From Branchiostoma floridae (Eukaryota > Chordata > Leptocardii > Amphioxiformes > Branchiostomatidae), in contig NC_049997.1 of the NCBI RefSeq assembly GCF_000003815.2, positions 7,414,707 to 7,474,706 on the forward strand: 60,000 nt of DNA, written 5' to 3'. Every line of letters starts with the position of its first letter. The stretch's first letter is position 1. The notes below the pieces were generated by a model. That model made no database searches. It had not been told where the DNA came from and saw only the letters and a list, made by a program, of their open reading frames with translations. Shown here piece by piece: positions 53,749-60,000 of this stretch. Made by a program: the position numbers and the translations under genes.

Positions 53749-53849
53749 TCTCCAAGCAGATTGTACGGTGCCATAAGATAAAAACGATTAAAAAAACGTA
53801 AAAAAAAAACAACAGCCGGAGCCTAACCTCTACTTGGAGAGTACCCCCT
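53749..53849. repeat. Imperfect foldback with ATCTCCAAGCAGA end
   Basis: TAATCTCCAAGCAGATTG on the left pairs imperfectly with CTCTACTTGGAGAGTA on the right. Related to the 21.1-kb and 25.8-kb elements. Confidence 0.4.
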
Positions 53850-53854
53850 CCTAC

Positions 53855-53990
53855 AAGGCTGTGTTCGTTCTACCAAACACGTACCGAATGTGGTTTGCAG
53901 TGAGTAAATTAGTAGAAACTGTCGCAACGCAATACGGATCACCAGATGAATGAGCACGATTCGACGGGAATAACAAACATACTACGCCTT
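53855..53990. repeat. Diverged repeat, partner at 54930-55075
   Basis: Shared order: TCCTACAAGG, GTACCGA-ATG-G, TGCAGTGAG, AAACTGTCG, CAATA-GGAT, ACGATTCG/ACGAACTG and a final ATACTACG/ATGCTATG block. Confidence 0.55.
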
Positions 53991-54929
53991 ACATTTTGTG
54001 AAACGTACCAAGCCACCTGACTTTTCCGTTTCTTCCTTCTTTATGCTGGAGTTATTTAAGACTAATCATCGGTTTCATGTGTTGAATGCAGCACTCCCTT
54101 TCCAAGTGAAACGACTGGTACATTTTGGCTTGGTGTTAAAACAACACAAATGTTTTTAGAAGAAGTCTCTGTATCGTGTGATAGAAATTATTTACCGGAC
54201 GACAAAAAAGGCGATTGCAAATTTGACTGCGAAGTATCTAACTCTTTCGTATGGGTTTATATATGGACACCTAACACAGTATTATGACGTTAAAACACCA
54301 GACCCTACATGTGAATGTTTGGAAACAAAGATTTTTTGTGGCGACTGCCTGTGTGTGTTTCAGTGTGTCTTCGTGTAGAGTATATAGGCCCTGGGGCCCA
54401 TGTATACAGTAAAACATGCACCACATAGAAAGTTAGAAACAACAGTAAACTGTTATTATAGGAAATATGCCCGATGTCAACTGTATCTGATCGCTGAATA
54501 CTTTTATTTGTAAGCCTTTAATATTGGTAAGAAAGACACGTTATAAAGACACGTGAACAGTGAGCAAGCTACGAACCGACGTCGAAATATAGGTGCGGTT
54601 GATTCTGTTGGCGACGGTTGCGACCCTTTGCCCTGATAACCTGTTTTTGGTTTACTTGGTGGCTGGTTTGTATTCAAGTGCACATGTTGGCCTATGGGAA
54701 GAACCCGAAGAAAACCCACCGCATTGTATAACTGAACAGGGCGGGAGGATAACACTCATGGTCCCGCCCATGTCTAACCAAGCCCACGGTAGGACTCGTT
54801 ACGAGGTTACCATGCAGATTGATCGTGAGCATCTTCAATTTTAGGAGAGAGTATAAAGAATTCCTGCATCAAGGGTAATGCCACAATCACACGTTTGAAA
54901 TCACGAACGATAGTCGGGTCTTCAAGACC
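53991..54929. other. No gene recognised
   Basis: Open frames occur on both strands around 54504-54844 without family features or a consistent splice context. Confidence 0.35.
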
Positions 54930-55075
54930 CTTTCCTACAAGGTGGGGTTCGCTCTACAAGACAAGTACCGACATGGTCTGCAGTGAGGGAACCAGAGCAA
55001 ACTGTCGTTAGGCAATATGGATTACCCGGCGGACGGATGAACACGAACTGTCGGAAATGACAACCATGCTATGCT
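54930..55075. repeat. Diverged repeat, partner at 53855-53990
   Basis: See the partner at 53855; same order of blocks about 1.1 kb away, direct orientation. Confidence 0.55.
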
Positions 55076-57156
55076 GGGGCATTGGATAAGAGTACAGGTG
55101 GAACATACAAGTGCGACGATCGCAATTTTTCAAAAGGAGGTAAGGCATTAACGTCTCTTTATATATATAGTTGTCTATCGAGTTTTAGGGCAATATGTCG
55201 TCATTACTGAATCTGAAATTAATTCAAGCAAGAAATAAAAGGAATCTGAAATGAAATTTAATACATTGGTGCCATACTGTCCCAAAACGTACATGTACAA
55301 AGGCCACTTAACTGTGGTATTATAGAAGTTTGTGAATTTTGTTCAATCAGTCTGTTAATCAGTATCCTTTCATTGAAATGCTGCCCCTAACTAAACACTG
55401 TTATGATCTGTTATCTCCTAGCTGCCCATACACAGTGCCACTTTATTTCGCTAGGAGACGCCATTGCTCTGTTTTAGGTCACTTATATAAAGTGTTGATC
55501 AACTCTCTGATACAAATGCTGTTTTTTGGTCAAAGTTAATTGCAATATAGATGCCACTTGTGCTTGCAGTAGTTCCGATTAAGTAAACATCTTGTCATCT
55601 AAAACTTTAATCATGCCGATTGCCATCTAATAGAAATCTCATGATGCTGTACCCACATGAGACTTTTCACCGATTTTGTTGATTACCGTCACTTTTGTTG
55701 ATTAGCAGTCACTTTTGTTAGGATTCTGCGATCAATCTCTACGTAACCTTCTTGGATCAATTCACACACTAAGTCTATGTGGCAAGAAAACAAGGGTCAC
55801 GTGTTGCTCTGGCAGTCGTTCCAATCGAATAAAGGACAGAAAGACTACATAACTCAAATATGGCGCAGTTAACACAGTGCTGCACTTCAGTTGTAAAACG
55901 CACGACGGCGCATCTGGAAATGATAAAGTGCTTAATGAATTTGTAAACTCTATGGTATAACGTTAGTAGTTGAAAACTTGCCAACTCAATGCGCGCTGTC
56001 AGAGCGAATTAATGATTGCCGTAGGCATCATCCGGTGTTTGACATAGTCCGCATATATTGCCAAAGGCAACCATTTTTTCTAGTATTACTTTTTTGGGAG
56101 AAAGAGACAATTCGACGCCCTACAATGCTTTCAGCGTCTTTGAAATGAAATACTGAGAAGTCTTGGATAATTTTCATATGATCTAGAATAGATATGAAGG
56201 TCATCAATTGCAACACCAGGTATGACAAAGCCACAGGGATCAGAGGTTCCCTTCAAACTGAATATTAATCAGCGACTGTCTGTTGAGTTGTCAGACATGT
56301 TATTCAGACTGATTAGGTAACAGTTGACTGCATCGTCATAAGACACCGTAAGCTGGTGTGAGCATCAAGTTGACTGAAACATGATTAAAACGTGGCGATA
56401 GGACTGGAATATTAATGAGAAAATGGCAGTTGTAAATTGTAGGGCGTGGAAACAGAATTCATCATTGACTTTAGAACTGTCTTTATAATGAGATGGAATA
56501 TGAACATTATTCCATAAACGAACTGAAGCGCTGATGGGTCATCAGATTTTAGATTGATCCGCTCAAGCTACAGCAAGAAAAATTTTCCATGAATGCTTGC
56601 TTCCAATTTAAAAACCGGCTCTAGTTTGGAAATTGACATTTGCAACAGACTGATGAATAAATCTAAAAATTGTTGATTTCTGAAAATTAAAAGCTGATTC
56701 CTTAAAAAAACAATAAGAATCCGAATGCTTTGAGGTTTTCAAGTCCATAAAAACAAACAAATCCAAATGAACAGATTTGCCTAGTGAGGACAGCTGAGTT
56801 CTTGCTAACCTTGGAATTTTAAACAAATAGCCTGATTTTGCGTATAAATGGAAAAGGGAAGTGTGTCTACTTCTATAAGAAGAGCAGGACTAAATTGATT
56901 AAAAGTTTCTTTTTAAGAATGAGACAGAATATCTCGACAATGGCAAATAAATAAAGCTTCCTTACACTGCTGGGATCAAAAGGGTAAAATTCTAATATGA
57001 ATATGAATTCGAAACAACGTCCGACGGTTTGCTCCCTCGCGATCGTCGGAAGGTACTGCCAAAGCAGGACAATTTGAGGAATGCCAAGTATATTGGCAAT
57101 AATATGGGTGACTAGATCTCCAGGAAAAAGCTTGTTTTTCAGTGTCATCCGCAATA
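55076..57156. other. No gene seen
   Basis: AT-rich. A short direct repeat (GTTGATTA-C-GTCACTTTTGTT) at about 55680-55722 is the only structure noted. Confidence 0.45.
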
Positions 57157-60000
57157 ATTTTTTTTTTATTTTTTTATTTTTATTAAAAACAACAACAACA
57201 ACAACAGTACATTTGTCAAAAACTAGGACTAGAGTTTGTACAGTCGAGTACCATTGCACATGGAGGGATAACATATACTGGTGTGTCTGGACGAATTACA
57301 TGCAGTACATGAGTAGTGGAACAGTTAGAAGAGACAAATACGTGTAGTACATCTGGGGAACCTTAAGGAATATGTACAGTCTGTTACTACACTATGATAA
57401 AAAATGGAGAAGTCTAACAGTAGGTGGAGTTCATGCCAAACTATCAATAGAAAATTTGTACAATCAATCTACATTGGCTGTCAGTCTATCATGGAATATC
57501 CGTTCTTCGAAGTCCTTTTCAAAGACATCAAAGAGGCTAGTAATGCACAGGTGTGGGTCTTTTCTATGCCAGATCCAAGTTTTAACGATTGTCCATTTAG
57601 CAACAGTAACAGTAAAGGTTCTATTTTTCTGGTCTTTAGCAGTTATTAAATGATCAATTTTTCCAAATAAAATCTCCTGCAAAGTAATTTTTATGTTGGG
57701 CAAGGGTACAAATGTGTTAACTAATTCCCAGAAATTACACAGTCTTTCACATTTAAAGAACATATGCTCATAATCTTCTATGCTTCCACAGCTACATAGT
57801 GTACATGTTGCATCATATATGTGTCCCGTTTCATCTTTGATACCCCATTTGTGCAGATTGTGTGCACATGGTAATATTCGGTGTAATAGTTTGTAGTTTA
57901 ACTCTGCTAACTTAGTGTCTATACAGGTCTGTGTGCTTAACCATCTCCAGATATTTTCCCAAGCCAGGGTTTCAGTAGGAAATATGGATTGCCATATTTT
58001 ACAGCATATTGGTTCCTTGGCCTGTGCCTGCACTAATGCATTATAAAACAATTTGCAGGTGTTCTTGCTTTTGAATTGTTTTGTTGTTTTGCCATCAAAT
58101 ATACATGGGGTAAGGGTTTTAAGCTCTAATATTTGATAAGGAATTGGGCCTCTATGGTTTCTTATTGCATTCTTCCATGTAAGAGGTATAGCTTGAAACA
58201 GAGTTATATATTCAATAATACCATTAGGTCTTGTGTTTAGGTTAAGCTGAGGGTAGTGATCTAGAGATATGAACCTGTCTAAGGGGAAAATGTCTTTTAC
58301 GAATATTATGTCATTTTTTATCCAGGACCTTGTGACCTTATATATTTGTTGCACCATATTGTTTCTCCCATTATTTCACTTACACTAGAGGGTTTGTTCT
58401 TACCTCCTCCACCAGCAGAGTGGAAGGATGATATTACCTGTTTATAAAATGTGAGGAATTTACTTATGTCAGGACCATCTTTATCAGAAGTAAAGTTCAT
58501 ATGCAATAGCAAATTGTCTTGACCAAGGGAGTTTATAAATGTTAACGCAATAACTTTCCATCTTGCGTTGTCATTTGTCACTAATCTTGGTATCCAGGAT
58601 GCAAGTAGGGCTTGTCTTTGGAGATCTAAGTTTGTCAGGACTAATCCTCCCTGCTCAATAGGTTGGCTAACAATATCTCTTTTAATCTTATCTTTTTTAC
58701 CATTCCACAGGAAAGTAAACATTTCTTTCTTTACAATGTTTATCACCCAAGGTGGGGTAAGAATCATAGACATGTTATAGATTATTTGTGAAAGGGCAAG
58801 CAATTTTAAGACAGTAACTTTTCCATATAGAGTTAGGTTTCTACCTTTCCAGATTTCAAGTGTGGTTTTCAGTCTTTCTATATCTTTTTCTCCCAGTTTA
58901 GCAGTTCACATTCATGGTGTAGGGATGAGTTACAGAAATATATACCTAGGGATTTTATAGGTGTCTTTGGCCAAGATATACCCAAGGGGGTGTCTTGTCT
59001 GTCAACATAGGATCCAATCCATAAACCTTCACATTTTTTAACATTTAAATTTAGGCTTGAAACACTACAGAAATCTTGAATAAGTTTGAAGGCATTTTCC
59101 ATTGATGTAAGGTCAGATACAAACAAGGTAGTATCATCAGCTACCTGTAAGATTTTAATGTCAACAGTTTCATTAGAATGGGTTTTAACTTTAATTCCTT
59201 CCACGTCTTGTGTCTGTCTGATCTTTACAGCCATAATCTCTACTGTGAGGATGAATAAAAGAGCAGATATGGGACAGCCTTGGCGTATGCCTTTCTTCAA
59301 GGGAAAGAAGTCAGATAACCATCCTCTATTACTGATGGTGCTACTAATGTCATTATACATGCATTTTATTGCACTGATAAACGAGGAGCCAAAGTTGAAT
59401 TTTTCTAGAACCTTCCACATAAATTTTCTATTCAAAGTGTCAAAAGCTTTAGTAAAATCCAGAAAGATTACTGCTCCAGGGATCTTTTGGGTTTTAGCAT
59501 ATTCAATAACATCATTAATCAGTCTTACATTTTGTCCAATGAATCTACCCTTGATATAAGCTGTTTGGTCATTATTAATCAACTTGTGTAAAACTTTCTT
59601 AAGTCTGTTGGCAAGAACAAAGGCAAATATTTTATATTCAGTGTTGAGAAGGCTAATTGGTCTCCAATTGTCTAGGTTGTGGCGTTCATTTTTTTTTTGT
59701 GTATTAACCTTAGCATTGCACGTCTTTGCAAAACAGACATTTTACCTTCTATCAATGTTTCCTGGATAGAATTATAAACTAGGTCTCCTGTAAATTCACC
59801 TGCCACAAGTACAATGGTTCAAGTGTAGTTGATTACTTCATTGTTAGTTCGGAATTTTTTTTCCAAAGTTCAGTATTTGAAAGTGAACGACTTTTCTGTG
59901 TTTTCAGACCATTGTTTACTGTCTTGTTCTATTTCCACAAATTATTCACCGTACATAAAAAAGGTTCAAACCCTGACTAATCCTCTGCCAAGTAAATACA
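57157..60000 (-). mobile_element. Second LINE (L1/Tx1 group), minus strand, inactive, runs off the window
   Basis: On the minus strand the coding remnant (from before 59810 to 57464) is followed by about 250 bases of 3' UTR, a (GTT)n stretch (57187-57206) and an A-rich tail (57157-57186). Sequence from 59820 to 60000 is only weakly LINE-like, so the 5' extent is open. It is a different family from the 28-33 kb copy, as the RT motifs differ. Confidence 0.88.
57464..59810 (-). pseudogene. LINE ORF2 remnant: RT and C-terminal region with frameshifts
   Basis: In minus-strand order the pieces begin with GEFTGDLVYNSIQETLIEGK and LQRRAML (59810-59710), then a frame change at an A-run near 59690. 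NLDNWRPISLLNTEYKIF and the RT core follow: TAYIKGRFIGQN, FLDFTKAFDTLN, KKGIRQGCPISALLF and VADDTTLF (Tyr of YADD replaced by Val), to about 58878. A second frameshift near 58880 leads to LEIWKGRNLTLYGKV...ILTPPWV and WNGKKDKIKRD (58803-58345). A third near 58340 leads to the C-terminal part with CTLCSCGSIEDYEHMFFKC, the Cys/His knuckle. The final stop is at 57464-57466. No endonuclease domain is in the window. At least three frameshifts and the VADD change mark it as dead. Confidence 0.88.

Noticed and set aside
53481-53774. 97-codon minus-strand open frame
   Set aside because: It covers two repeat families (the 24-kb partner and the ATCTCCAAGCAGA end), so it is repeat-derived.

Overview
The window looks like intergenic, transposon-rich DNA from an animal with introns. 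My best guess is a cephalochordate (amphioxus, Branchiostoma) or a related marine invertebrate. The reasons are AT-leaning DNA with spliced exons, C2H2 zinc fingers of the YKCDICG/TGEKP style with short serine-rich helices, L1/Tx1-type LINEs, tRNA-derived SINEs, and very many foldback (inverted-terminal-repeat) elements. The species is inference; nothing in the window fixes it.

Layout. 0-28 kb is almost gene-free. It holds one exon-like segment on the minus strand (994-1264) and a dense set of foldback/MITE elements, at about 2.6, 3.4, 5.9, 7.7-9.7, 13.4, 15.6-16.0, 17.5, 19.3, 21.1, 25.8 and 26.2-27.4 kb. It also has a LINE 3' remnant, two tandem SINE copies at 23.7-24.1 kb, one minus-strand SINE at 25.2 kb and several microsatellites. 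28.25-33.73 kb is a full-length LINE of the L1/Tx1 group with both main ORFs intact, a poly(A) tail and an exact 14-bp target-site duplication. 33.7-36.3 kb is a duplicated block. Its copies carry MITE insertions at different places, so each copy shows the empty site of the other's insertion. 36.3-38.1 kb has a four-unit 63-bp minisatellite with CCAAT motifs just upstream of a TATA-like box, then a decayed array of units of roughly 200 bp.

40-42.2 kb holds the only credible intact host gene: a small spliced gene (about 140 aa) predicted to fold as a single three-repeat beta-trefoil of ricin-B/lectin type. 42.8-48.7 kb is repeats plus a retrotransposon zinc-finger remnant. 49.3-51.0 kb is a decaying C2H2 zinc-finger gene whose central ten fingers remain open. 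Its flanks carry stops and frameshifts, and a foldback element follows its last relic. Direct copies of a 0.6-kb repeat flank it at 46.2 and 52.8 kb. At 52.1 kb a Penelope/retrozyme-like repeat carries a hammerhead-ribozyme-like motif, with a decayed relative at 0.33 kb. 57.16-60 kb is a second LINE of the same broad group on the minus strand, broken by frameshifts and running off the window end.

How it fits together: the region is shaped by mobile DNA. The autonomous element (LINE) supplies reverse transcriptase and endonuclease. The SINEs would depend on such machinery. The foldback elements encode no protein and would depend on transposases elsewhere; most show 3-bp TNA-type target duplications, which fits PIF/Harbinger-like transposition. 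All boundaries and similarities were judged by eye; no alignments or searches were run.
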